Source: [Phormidium] sp. LEGE 05292
GTDB taxonomy: Bacteria > Cyanobacteriota > Cyanobacteriia > Cyanobacteriales > Aerosakkonemataceae
Assembly (NCBI RefSeq): GCF_015207735.1
Contig: NZ_JADEWG010000049.1
Location: forward strand, 1-42,966
DNA length: 42,966 nt
Direction of reading: 5' to 3'
The position numbers and the translations under genes were made by a program. Under the pieces are notes generated by a model, which was given only the letters and a program-made list of their open reading frames with translations, was not told where the DNA came from and ran no database searches. Positions 17,401 to 25,660 of this stretch are shown in pieces (position 1 is the stretch's first letter; every line of letters begins with the position of its first letter).

Positions 17401-19749
17401 AAACAAAACGATGATTTACTGCCCAATATGCCACAGTAAAATCGGAATTTCTACTAATCCCTTTCAGGGATTGAAACGAATTCTAGGGAGTCGTTTCATT
17501 TGTCCATAAACCATCGGAATTTCTACTAATCCCTTTCAGGGATTGAAACGCGATCGCACTTCTCACAGGCTTAAGCTGCGATCGCATCGGAATTTCTACT
17601 AATCCCTTTCAGGGATTGAAACAAATATAAGATGCGCTCAGAACTGTACTTTCTGGGTTGCAGATCGGAATTTCTACTAATCCCTTTCAGGGATTGAAAC
17701 TGGATTTTTGCAATTTTAGCTTATCCAATTATTTGGATCGGAATTTCTACTAATCCCTTTCAGGGATTGAAACGATTTCTTTTACAAACTCATCGATAGA
17801 CAACGGGAATCGGAATTTCTACTAATCCCTTTCAGGGATTGAAACTTAGCTATTTTTTGTTGAAATGGTTGGGAGCCGCTTTATCGGAATTTCTACTAAT
17901 CCCTTTCAGGGATTGAAACCTCTCCAAATCACTCACTGGGGAATTGCGATCGAAATCGGAATTTCTACTAATCCCTTTCAGGGATTGAAACTTAAGCATT
18001 GAATAACTTATCTATAGCCACAAAATCGGAATTTCTACTAATCCCTTTCAGGGATTGAAACCGTAATAGTTTATGGGTGGCATAAGGTTTTGCAGGGGAT
18101 CGGAATTTCTACTAATCCCTTTCAGGGATTGAAACCAACTGTGCATCAGAGCCATCGCATCATCGCTTATCGGAATTTCTACTAATCCCTTTCAGGGATT
18201 GAAACGCCAAACGACAATCTGAAAAACGTTAAGCAAGTCAATCGGAATTTCTACTAATCCCTTTCAGGGATTGAAACACCTGATCGAATAACTGCATATT
18301 TTTTAGAAGAAATCGGAATTTCTACTAATCCCTTTCAGGGATTGAAACCCATGCCGAAAATTCCAAAATGATGAGTCAGGGAAGATCGGAATTTCTACTA
18401 ATCCCTTTCAGGGATTGAAACTGCAAATTTAAGGATTTATTCTTTGTAGATGCTGATCGGAATTTCTACTAATCCCTTTCAGGGATTGAAACATTTTGCT
18501 TACTATGACTATTAGAAAAGATGGACGATTATCGGAATTTCTACTAATCCCTTTCAGGGATTGAAACGACAATTCGGATGAATTAGAAACAGAAACAAGC
18601 AACACATCGGAATTTCTACTAATCCCTTTCAGGGATTGAAACTCTTTAAATCCAGGATCTTCAGGAAGCCAAATTATGATCGGAAATCGGAATTTCTACT
18701 AATCCCTTTCAGGGATTGAAACAAATCCCTCAGTAACCTAATATTTCCATGCTGATGAATGGCATCGGAATTTCTACTAATCCCTTTCAGGGATTGAAAC
18801 GAATATCAGAAGCCTGTTCGCTTCAATCAGCAGAATCGGAATTTCTACTAATCCCTTTCAGGGATTGAAACGCTTGATTTTCTTCTTCTACTCTGCGTAT
18901 GCGATCGAATCGGAATTTCTACTAATCCCTTTCAGGGATTGAAACAAAGTACAGCCAGCGATCGATCTAGATGAAATCAACTTTGATCGGAATTTCTACT
19001 AATCCCTTTCAGGGATTGAAACTCATCGAAAGGCCAGGAACTTGATTTTCCAAACTAAGCTCATCGGAATTTCTACTAATCCCTTTCAGGGATTGAAACT
19101 TAGGGAGAGGAGAGAAGAGAGAAGAGAGAGCGAGATCGGAATTTCTACTAATCCCTTTCAGGGATTGAAACGGGTGCAATTGCTTTCGCCATAGCTTTTT
19201 ACCTTATCGGAATTTCTACTAATCCCTTTCAGGGATTGAAACTTACTCCTTCTTCAAGACAAAGGCTGATGAAAGATCGGAATTTCTACTAATCCCTTTC
19301 AGGGATTGAAACGAGCGTCTGGACGTGCGTATGGAGAGCCAGTGGAATCGGAATTTCAACTAATCCCTTTCAGGGATTGAAACTAAAGCTTTTAAATCCA
19401 AAACGTCAGCAGTGCCTTTTATCGGAATTTCAACTAATCCCTTTCAGGGATTGAAACACCAAAGGCATAACTCTCCCGAACATAAAACACGATCGGAATT
19501 TCTACTAATCCCTTTCAGGGATTGAAACGAAAGATAAATCGCGCCCATCTGCTTAGCCCAATCGATCGGAATTTCTACTAATCCCTTTCAGGGATTGAAA
19601 CTCTTGGCTCCAATGGCTAAAAAGATTGGAAGTAGCAATCGGAATTTCTACTAATCCCTTTCAGGGATTGAAACCCCACGTAGGCCAGGTGCGATTGCTC
19701 AATCTCTCGCAAATCGGAATTTCAACTAATCCCTATCAGGGAATGAGGG
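14489..19749 (+). CRISPR. CRISPR array: 72 repeats, 71 spacers
   Basis: I count 72 copies of a 37-nt repeat that starts ATCGGAATTTCTACT and ends CAGGGATTGAAAC; spacers are 33-43 nt (mean period 73.6). Each repeat folds as AATCCCT-TTC-AGGGATT. The last eight bases, ATTGAAAC, are the usual 5' tag of type I and III crRNAs, so the + strand is the crRNA strand. Repeats 1-66 are identical as read. Repeats 67 and 68 read TCAACT instead of TCTACT, 69-71 return to TCTACT, and repeat 72 (19713-19749) has TCAACT plus further changes (CCCTATCAGGGAATGAGGG), marking the old, trailer end. No cas1, cas2 or effector gene is in the window, so the subtype (I-D, I-B or III by repeat style) cannot be fixed. Confidence 0.98.
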
Positions 19750-19834
19750 ACAGGGTAAGGGAAAATTCTTTATTTACCCCTTCCCCGCCAAGAATCATAA
19801 CAGACAACAGAAAATTTCCTGTAAATTGATTAGT

Positions 19835-20170
19835 TTATTTTGTCTCAGAAAGTGTGAGTAAGAATGCTAAATTTTCCTCAGTTTTTAAAGCGTGGGGAGC
19901 ATGAGCAGGCATAAACACAAAAACACCTGGTTCTAAAGTAATATCTTCCCCTTCTAAAGTGAGAATTCCCTTGCCTTCAATCACATTAATTGTAGCGTTG
20001 CGAGTGGCAGTATGTTCTGAAATTTCTGTGCCACCCGCCAGACAAAACAGTGTGTACTGACAGTTATTGTCCTTGAGCAAAACTTTACTTAATACTCCTC
20101 CATTAGGATATTCAATTTGTTCTTTAAGTTGAGCTACAAAAGATGAGGTTGCTAAATTTGTAGAAGTCAT
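19835..20170 (-). CDS. Small cupin-domain protein
   Basis: A 111-residue single-domain cupin (one beta-barrel), probably a metal-binding or ligand-binding protein. Motif 1 is GTEISEHTATRNATINVIEGKG (split by sense: G47, H53, E65); the second His of the usual H-x-H is replaced by Ala55. Motif 2 is PGVFVFMPAHAPHAL (81-95) with His90 and His93. The altered ligand set makes a specific enzyme activity uncertain. The gene lies 33 bases after a methyltransferase gene on the same strand and is probably co-transcribed with it. It ends close to the trailer end of the CRISPR array but shows no link to CRISPR function. Confidence 0.8.
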   Translation of the reverse strand: MTSTNLATSSFVAQLKEQIEYPNGGVLSKVLLKDNNCQYTLFCLAGGTEISEHTATRNATINVIEGKGILTLEGEDITLEPGVFVFMPAHAPHALKTEENLAFLLTLSETK

Positions 20171-20203
20171 AGTTTTTGCCTGTAGTAATTGATGAGTTGC
20201 TAG

Positions 20204-20980
20204 TTAATTTTTTTGAGCGACTAAAACGATGTAACCTAAATCTTGCTGGTATTTTTGAAAAATGCGGTGCATGGCTAGAATTCGTTGGCGAATTTGCGAA
20301 TTACTTACAACATTCCAAAGAATTTTAGCGGTACTAAATAATCCTTCATCCTGAATCATTCGTCGCAGGTTGAGTAATGCCATACTGCCAGTTTGATGCT
20401 GTTTAACTTCTAATCCAGCATTAGCAAAACTAGCGATCCAATTTGCCTGAGATAAAGGTGATGTATTACTTCTGATGACTCTGGCTAATTCTTCATGAAT
20501 TTCTGTTTCTCTGTTATTAGCTAACATTTCATGAGACAGAAATTTACCACCTGGTTTTAGTTTGTTATAAATTCCATTTAAAATGTTTACTTTTCCGGGT
20601 GCTGATTGCATTGATAAGATTGCTTCAGCAAATACATAATCAAACTGTCCAGAAATTGCTTCTAAGTGGAAAATATCTCCTTCAATAATTGTAATTTTAT
20701 CTGTTAAACCAGCAGCCTGAATATTAGCACGCGCACGGGCTACACTGGCAGGATTTTTTTCTACACCTACTACTTTGACACCAAAGCGTTGGGCAAGTGC
20801 GATCGCGCTATATCCAAAACTAGAAGCTAATTCTAAAACAGTCTCATCAGGTTGAAAATTTGCCCATTTAAATAGTTGTTCTGTCGCAGATTTTCCGCCC
20901 GGACGCAAAATTTTCTTGCCTGCTGCTGCTAACACCTGATGTCCAGGTGCAGTTTGTAAATTGATTGTTGTCTGAGTCAT
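20204..20980 (-). CDS. Class I SAM-dependent methyltransferase
   Basis: A 258-residue soluble methyltransferase. Motif I is VLELASSFGYSAI (48-60), motif II VVGVEKNP, motif III-like IIEGDIFHLE (98-107), and post-motif LKPGGKFLSHE (140-150). The N-terminal LAAAGKKILRPGGKSATEQLF is unusual and may form the lid over the active site. The substrate is unknown; small-molecule methylation is more likely than RNA. It heads a two-gene unit with the cupin. A CRP/FNR-like palindrome lies about 58-71 bases before the start codon, suggesting control by a CRP-family regulator, for example in response to nitrogen, cAMP or oxygen state. Confidence 0.8.
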   Translation of the reverse strand: MTQTTINLQTAPGHQVLAAAGKKILRPGGKSATEQLFKWANFQPDETVLELASSFGYSAIALAQRFGVKVVGVEKNPASVARARANIQAAGLTDKITIIEGDIFHLEAISGQFDYVFAEAILSMQSAPGKVNILNGIYNKLKPGGKFLSHEMLANNRETEIHEELARVIRSNTSPLSQANWIASFANAGLEVKQHQTGSMALLNLRRMIQDEGLFSTAKILWNVVSNSQIRQRILAMHRIFQKYQQDLGYIVLVAQKN

Positions 20981-21037
20981 CTTGGCAACCCTCTTTCTGT
21001 CTTAGCTTTAGTTTGCCAAAAACGTACAATTAGATCT

Positions 21038-21051
21038 TTGACTTAGATCAA
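21038..21051. promoter_or_regulatory. CRP/FNR-type palindromic operator candidate
   Basis: TTGACTTAGATCAA has the TTGAN-N4-NTCAA symmetry of CRP/FNR-family sites. Its centre is about 64 bases upstream of the methyltransferase start codon, a usual place for an activator. The regulator is not in the window. Confidence 0.4.
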
Positions 21052-21125
21052 GTTTCCTATTCTCTCTGGCAACATTTTCTGCAAATTAATAAATGCCCTA
21101 GAATTAAACTCAGATTTTGCAGTAG

Positions 21126-21173
21126 GGGAGGTTGAACCTCCCTTCTCTCGTTCCCAGGTTGAACCTGGGAACG
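21126..21173. repeat. Double palindrome (GGGAGG and CGTTCCCAGG type)
   Basis: Two adjacent palindromes: GGGAGGTTGAACCTCCC (21126-21142) and a 25-bp one with arms CGTTCCCAGGTT/AACCTGGGAACG (21149-21173). The second recurs at 32131-32155, again beside a GGGAGGTT-ACCTCC motif, so this is a dispersed repeat. It starts just beyond the stop of the RNA methyltransferase gene and may double as its 3' end. Confidence 0.75.
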
Positions 21174-21179
21174 AAAAAG

Positions 21180-22139
21180 CTATTCAGGGCGAAGCTGAGT
21201 AACACAAAAATTTTCCAAAACATCTGGAAATAGATGATTTACTGTTCCCTCTTCTGTATTTTTAAACAATGCTGTAAACGCACCAGCGCCTAACCTATCT
21301 TGAGGAAAAATTCGGTAACAGGGTATGGTGGTTAAGTGCGATCGATAATTCCGTAAATGCTCAACCTCGATCGCCTGAAAATGAGGAAACTTCTTAATTA
21401 ACCATTGACACACTTCCTCATTTTCTTCCGGCGAATAAGTACAAGTCATATAAGCTAAATACCCTTGAGGTGCGACAATTTTTGTCGAATTAGCAATAAT
21501 TCTTTTTTGCCTATTCGCACATTGATTAATATTAGCTGGGTGGAAACAACCCACAGCTTTTTCACCTTTCGCTAACAAAGATTGCCCTGTACAAGGAGCA
21601 TCAACTATCACTAGATCGCTAGTTCGAGCAAAATTTTCTGCTAAAACACTAGAGTCTCTATTCATTACAATAGATGGCTGAATTTGGCAACGTTTTAAAT
21701 TAGAAATTAACATTCCCAACCGTTTACCAATTACCTCATTACTAATTAATAATTCTGGTTGGAAAACTCGCCAAGCAAAAATTCCCTTTCCTCCCGGCGC
21801 AGCACACATATCAAAAACTACCTTTACCGGAGAGGTAATTGTTAACAGAACAGAAGCAGCAAACACCGAAGAAAAATCTAAGCAGTAATAATAACCTTGA
21901 TTATGTAAAGGAGATTGACCCGGTTTGCTATCTAAAGTTAATCTATCAATAAATTCTGGTTGCCAATCAGTGGGAGTTTCAACCAAAAAAGGCAATTCAT
22001 CTAGTTTTTCTCGACACCAAAGAATGCAAGGATTAAAAGGTTGAGGTTGAGATAATGCTGTAACAAATTTTTCCTGTAAATTGGTATCTGTAAATAAACG
22101 GCGACTAAGTTTAATTAGTAAGTTAGGAGTTTTTTCCAT
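21180..22139 (-). CDS. RsmB/NOP-family RNA m5C methyltransferase
   Basis: A 319-residue cytosine-C5 RNA methyltransferase. The SAM-binding motif is MCAAPGGKG (111-119). Two catalytic cysteines are visible: Cys183 in VDAPCTG (motif IV) and Cys233 in TCTYSPEENE (motif VI). Both are required in this family to form and release the covalent RNA adduct. There is no NusB or PUA domain, and the short N-terminal 100 residues are the usual small RNA-binding part, so it is a compact RsmB/RsmF-like enzyme whose target is probably rRNA or tRNA. It is transcribed alone. The family is secure; the exact substrate is not. Confidence 0.9.
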   Translation of the reverse strand: MEKTPNLLIKLSRRLFTDTNLQEKFVTALSQPQPFNPCILWCREKLDELPFLVETPTDWQPEFIDRLTLDSKPGQSPLHNQGYYYCLDFSSVFAASVLLTITSPVKVVFDMCAAPGGKGIFAWRVFQPELLISNEVIGKRLGMLISNLKRCQIQPSIVMNRDSSVLAENFARTSDLVIVDAPCTGQSLLAKGEKAVGCFHPANINQCANRQKRIIANSTKIVAPQGYLAYMTCTYSPEENEEVCQWLIKKFPHFQAIEVEHLRNYRSHLTTIPCYRIFPQDRLGAGAFTALFKNTEEGTVNHLFPDVLENFCVTQLRPE

Positions 22140-22346
22140 ATAGTGACGTTATACAAACTGTCCTATTTAAGTCAAAAACACAGATTAGCTAGTTAAACTA
22201 AATCTATGCCAGTTATATTTTAGACTGGAATGTGTCTATAAGAATCTTCTTTTAGTTGGAAAGATGAGATTTTTTTGAACCGCTCCAGGCGCAGAGGACG
22301 CAGAGGAAAGAGATGGAGGAGTTTATTATTTATTTAGGATGGTTGT

Positions 22347-23723
22347 ATGGTTTCAGATAAGTTTCGTCACCAGTTACGTCAAGAGGCTAAAACATGGCAA
22401 GCTGAGGGGTTAATTAATGAGTCGCAATATGAACTATTATCCCAACGCTATCAATTTAATACCCTTGATACTTCTGCTCGCAATAGATTTATTGTCATTC
22501 TCATTGGCTTAGGAAGTCTGCTTTTAGGGTTGGCTGTTATTACTTTTGTTGCGGCAAATTGGCAAGATTGGTCAAGAGAATTGCGGGTTTTTCTATTACT
22601 GAGTGTATTTGTAGGGGTGAATATTGCTGGTTTTTATTTATGGCGATATCCTACTGAACAATGGCAAAATCGTTTGGGTCGGGGATTGTTATTTTTAGGG
22701 GCGCTAATATTAGGTGCAAATATGGCACTAATGGCGCAAATGTTTCACCAAAGTGGTTCCCCTGCTGGATTATACATAGTTTGGGGAATTGGTGTGTTGG
22801 CAATGGCTTATAGTTTGCGTCTAACTTTGTTGGGAATTTTGTCAACTTTGTTAATCGGAATTGGCTATTGGTGGGGATTTTTTGAACTGTCTGGATTAGA
22901 AGATTTTTCTTGGTTGAAGTTGGTTTTACAAAATATGCCACTGTTAGCAAGTTTGATGTTTATTCCGTTAGCCTATTGGTGTCGATCGCGTTGGTTATTC
23001 GGTATCAGTGCAATCTTAATCATTGTGTCTCTGGAAATAACCTTAACTCAAATCGAGTTTCCCAATAAATTTTTAGCATCGTTAATTAGTACCACTGCTT
23101 TTGTTTTACCTCCAGCTTTATTATGGGGATATGATGATAATTTTTGGCGATTTAGATTAATTGATGATTCCTCAAGTAAGCCGTTTCAAATCATAGCAAG
23201 GAATTTGACCTTAACTTTTTTGGCAGTGTTATATTATATGTTTTCTTTCCAATTTGTTTGGAATGATACACAGCCAAGTCTAGTTAAACAATTCAATCCA
23301 AACGATGTTTTATTACTCATAAATGTCATCTTCTTTTGGGTACTTACAATTTGGCAATGGCTACATTTAGGGCAACGGATGGATCGAATTACTGCGGTTG
23401 TTGGTAGCATGATTGCGATCGCAGCATTTGTCCTGTTATTTCATCTCAACATCGCCCCTATTTCCGCATTCGCTATCTTTGTTTTCAACGCTGTTTTATT
23501 TATTCTGGCTGCTGGTTTAATTCGCGAAGCTTTAGCAACAGGTGAAAGGCGCGGATTTTGGGGTGGCATAATATTGCTGACATTACAAATTGCTAGCCGA
23601 ATGTTAGAATATGACACCAATTTGTTATTTAAAGCCTTTGTTTTATTCCTTTGCGGTGTTGGTATTATTGCTGCCGGACTCTGGTTTGAACGTTATCTCA
23701 GAAACTTTAATCCTGAACAATAA
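22347..23723 (+). CDS. DUF2157 multi-pass membrane protein
   Basis: A 458-residue membrane protein. The N-terminal cytoplasmic 45 residues (LRQEAKTWQAEGLINESQYELLSQRY) are the DUF2157 signature, followed by about twelve hydrophobic helices. It ends in a short basic tail after VLFLCGVGIIAAGLWFERYL. Function is unknown in this family; such proteins are often next to a GDYXXLXY protein, as here, 176 bases downstream, so the two probably act together at the membrane. A rich inverted repeat in that gap may lower transcription between them. The ATG start follows GGATGG. Confidence 0.85.
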   Translation: MVSDKFRHQLRQEAKTWQAEGLINESQYELLSQRYQFNTLDTSARNRFIVILIGLGSLLLGLAVITFVAANWQDWSRELRVFLLLSVFVGVNIAGFYLWRYPTEQWQNRLGRGLLFLGALILGANMALMAQMFHQSGSPAGLYIVWGIGVLAMAYSLRLTLLGILSTLLIGIGYWWGFFELSGLEDFSWLKLVLQNMPLLASLMFIPLAYWCRSRWLFGISAILIIVSLEITLTQIEFPNKFLASLISTTAFVLPPALLWGYDDNFWRFRLIDDSSSKPFQIIARNLTLTFLAVLYYMFSFQFVWNDTQPSLVKQFNPNDVLLLINVIFFWVLTIWQWLHLGQRMDRITAVVGSMIAIAAFVLLFHLNIAPISAFAIFVFNAVLFILAAGLIREALATGERRGFWGGIILLTLQIASRMLEYDTNLLFKAFVLFLCGVGIIAAGLWFERYLRNFNPEQ

Positions 23724-23741
23724 ACTAGGACTTACGCACTG

Positions 23742-23813
23742 AGATCCCCCAACCCCCTTACCAAGGGGGCTCTGTTAAATTCCCCCCTTGGTAAGGGGGG
23801 CTAGGGGGGATCT
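23742..23813. repeat. 72-bp CCCCCTT/AAGGGGG inverted repeat
   Basis: AGATCCCCCAACCCCCTTAC on the left pairs with a GTAAGGGGGGCTAGGGGGG-type right arm, ending at GATCT. A close relative lies at 32873-32949. These are common cyanobacterial MITE-like repeats. Confidence 0.75.
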
Positions 23814-23899
23814 AAGTTTCAGGCAGAGAGAGGGTAATTCCTATAAACTTAGGATTTTTTTTACCACAGATATCCACAGATAAACACAGATGAACACAG

Positions 23900-24523
23900 A
23901 TGAATACTAATAATAATTCGGAAATTTCTCCTACTGTCCGTTCTTGGAGATTTTGGCTACCTTTGGCTTTTCAAACGGCGTTAATAGTGGCTATTCCTGC
24001 TCAAGCTATTTTGGTTCATTTAACCGGAAAAACTGCTATTTTGCAAACTGTACCAGTTGATCCTTACGACTTATTACGCGGTTATTCTCAAACTCTGACT
24101 TATGATATTTCCCGATCGCAAACTTTGGAAAAGTTACCAGGTTGGAACAAGTTAAATAAGGAAAAAAGGGAAAATTTAAACTTGTATGTGATTCTAGAAG
24201 CACCCCCAGAACAAACTTCTTCCGGTCGTCCTCAACCTTGGAAACCTATTGCTGTAAGTGCTTCCCCACCAACTAATTTACCTGCTAACCAAGTTGCTCT
24301 TAAAGGTCGATTACGTTACGGTACGATTAATTATGGATTGGAAAATTACTATTTCCCCGAAGATCGGAGGGAACAGTTCAACAAAGATATTAGTCAGGCG
24401 CAAACAGGAATTGAGCGATCGCAACGAAAACCTTTACCCTTTGTTGTAGAAGTGAAAGTAGATGCTCAAGGTAACTCAGTCCCTGTTAGTTTGTGGGTGC
24501 GCGATCGCAACTACCGTTTTTAA
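23900..24523 (+). CDS. GDYXXLXY-domain membrane-anchored protein
   Basis: A 207-residue protein with one N-terminal membrane helix (FWLPLAFQTALIVAIPAQAI) and an extracytoplasmic domain that begins with the family motif: VDPYDLLRGYSQTLTYDIS (about 52-70; the D-Y-x-x-L-x-Y core is DLLRGYSQTLTY here). Proteins of this family pair with DUF2157 membrane proteins, which matches the gene upstream. A conserved LKGRLRYGTINYGLENYYFPE (about 133-153) and VSLWVRDRNY near the end are further family-like parts. The role is unknown. The start is preceded by CACAGATGAACACAGATGAA, a small direct repeat that gives two possible nearby ATGs in different frames. Confidence 0.8.
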   Translation: MNTNNNSEISPTVRSWRFWLPLAFQTALIVAIPAQAILVHLTGKTAILQTVPVDPYDLLRGYSQTLTYDISRSQTLEKLPGWNKLNKEKRENLNLYVILEAPPEQTSSGRPQPWKPIAVSASPPTNLPANQVALKGRLRYGTINYGLENYYFPEDRREQFNKDISQAQTGIERSQRKPLPFVVEVKVDAQGNSVPVSLWVRDRNYRF

Positions 24524-24525
24524 AA

Positions 24526-24789
24526 CTACTCGTCACGCTTCATTTGCCAAGTCGCACCAAGTCCCGCACCCATTCCGGCAATTAACCCTGTACTCATACC
24601 TTGGATGGTTGACATCAGAGGACTTTGAGTTATGCACTGTTTGCTGGGCGAATCTGCTAGCCAACAACGATTGCTTTCTGCCCAGCTAGCAGTTCCTCCC
24701 AACACCACACCCACTGTGCTGCACGCCAAAATATATAAGAAGAAGCGATTAGCTTTTTTAACTTGTGGGCGTTGCTTTTTTCTATCCAT
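24526..24789 (-). CDS. Small hypothetical membrane protein
   Basis: An 87-residue protein I do not recognise. It has a basic N-terminus (MDRKKQRPQVKKANR), a membrane helix FFLYILACSTVGVVLGGTA that may be an uncleaved signal anchor, a loop with two cysteines (NRCWLADSPSKQCI) that could form a disulfide outside the cytoplasm, and a glycine-rich second helix (MSTGLIAGMGAGLGATW). The stop codon lies two bases beyond the stop of the convergent GDYXXLXY gene. The coherent topology supports a real gene. Confidence 0.65.
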   Translation of the reverse strand: MDRKKQRPQVKKANRFFLYILACSTVGVVLGGTASWAESNRCWLADSPSKQCITQSPLMSTIQGMSTGLIAGMGAGLGATWQMKRDE

Positions 24790-24948
24790 AGAAAGATGTA
24801 ATTTTTTAAACTACTTGTCTAATTCCGCTTAATATATTCTGCCCTTAAAACTGATAAATGTTATCGTTCTTTTATTAGCAAATCTAAAGTTAACACCGTG
24901 AAAAACCGTTTTAATATAAGCAAAACTGATAATTATCTGGTTGAAAAC

Positions 24949-25590
24949 ATGGAGGAACGACAAAAATCTAAAGATCAAATCCTTTACTTCTTGAAAATGC
25001 AGGGGGCGCAAACTGCCACCACCATTGCCAAACAGCTGGGAATATCGCCAATGGCTGTCCGCCAACATTTACAAGTACTGCGAACTGAAAAATTGGTGAC
25101 ATACTACGAAGAACGCCGCCCTCAAGGTCGTCCGGTTAAGCTTTGGCATTTGACAGAACATTCCACCAGCGAGTTTCCCGATAGTCATGCCGATCTAATG
25201 GTCGATTTGTTGCGGGGAGTCGAAACAGTTTTTGGCACTGCTGGATTAGAAAAACTTTTGGCGGAACGCGCTGGGCGACAAATTCAAGCTTACACGGCTA
25301 GAAGTGTTGAGATTGCTAAAGGCAAAGATTGGGCGCAAAAGGTAAAAGCGATCGCCCATTTACGAGATCGAGAAGGCTATATGACGGAAGTCATTTCTCA
25401 AGCCGATGATGCCTTATTGTTAGTAGAAAATCACTGTCCTGTGCGATCGGCTGCTAGCAGTTGTCAGTTATTATGCCATTCCGAATTAGAAGTTTTTCGC
25501 ACTTTATTAGGCGCACAAGTTTCTATTCAAAGAGTAGAACATATTTTGCAGGGCGATCGACGTTGTGCTTATTTAATTAAAAAAATCTAG
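24949..25590 (+). CDS. SufR-like HTH regulator with C-terminal cysteines
   Basis: A 213-residue transcription factor. The winged helix covers about residues 8-70, with TTIAKQLGISPMAVRQHLQVL as recognition region (quoted in parts: LGISPMAVRQHL). The C-terminal part has Cys163, Cys172, Cys176 and Cys206; Cys163-x12-Cys176 and the terminal DRRCAYLI match the iron-sulfur ligand pattern of SufR, the repressor of the suf operon. As I recall it, SufR has a further Cys about 13 residues after the second; here that position is Gln, so this may be a paralogue with a different cluster. No suf gene is nearby. I chose the ATG at 24949; a GTG at 24898 would add 17 residues that look unlike the family. Confidence 0.75.
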   Translation: MEERQKSKDQILYFLKMQGAQTATTIAKQLGISPMAVRQHLQVLRTEKLVTYYEERRPQGRPVKLWHLTEHSTSEFPDSHADLMVDLLRGVETVFGTAGLEKLLAERAGRQIQAYTARSVEIAKGKDWAQKVKAIAHLRDREGYMTEVISQADDALLLVENHCPVRSAASSCQLLCHSELEVFRTLLGAQVSIQRVEHILQGDRRCAYLIKKI

Positions 25591-25594
25591 TTTT

Positions 25595-25637
25595 GGGTAA
25601 TTGTTAGTGTGGGTAGATTACCAACTACCAATTACCC
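25595..25637. terminator. Stem-loop between convergent genes
   Basis: GGGTAATTG (25595-25603) pairs perfectly with CAATTACCC (25629-25637) between the convergent SufR-like and sppA genes. It has no strong T-run, so a bidirectional terminator role is only suggested. Confidence 0.35.
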
Positions 25638-25660
25638 ACTACCCACTACCTCTTAACTAA

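Noticed and set aside
19626-19829. 67-residue plus-strand frame at the end of the CRISPR array
   Set aside because: It is a translation of repeats and spacers (repeated GISTNPFQG-like peptide), not a gene.
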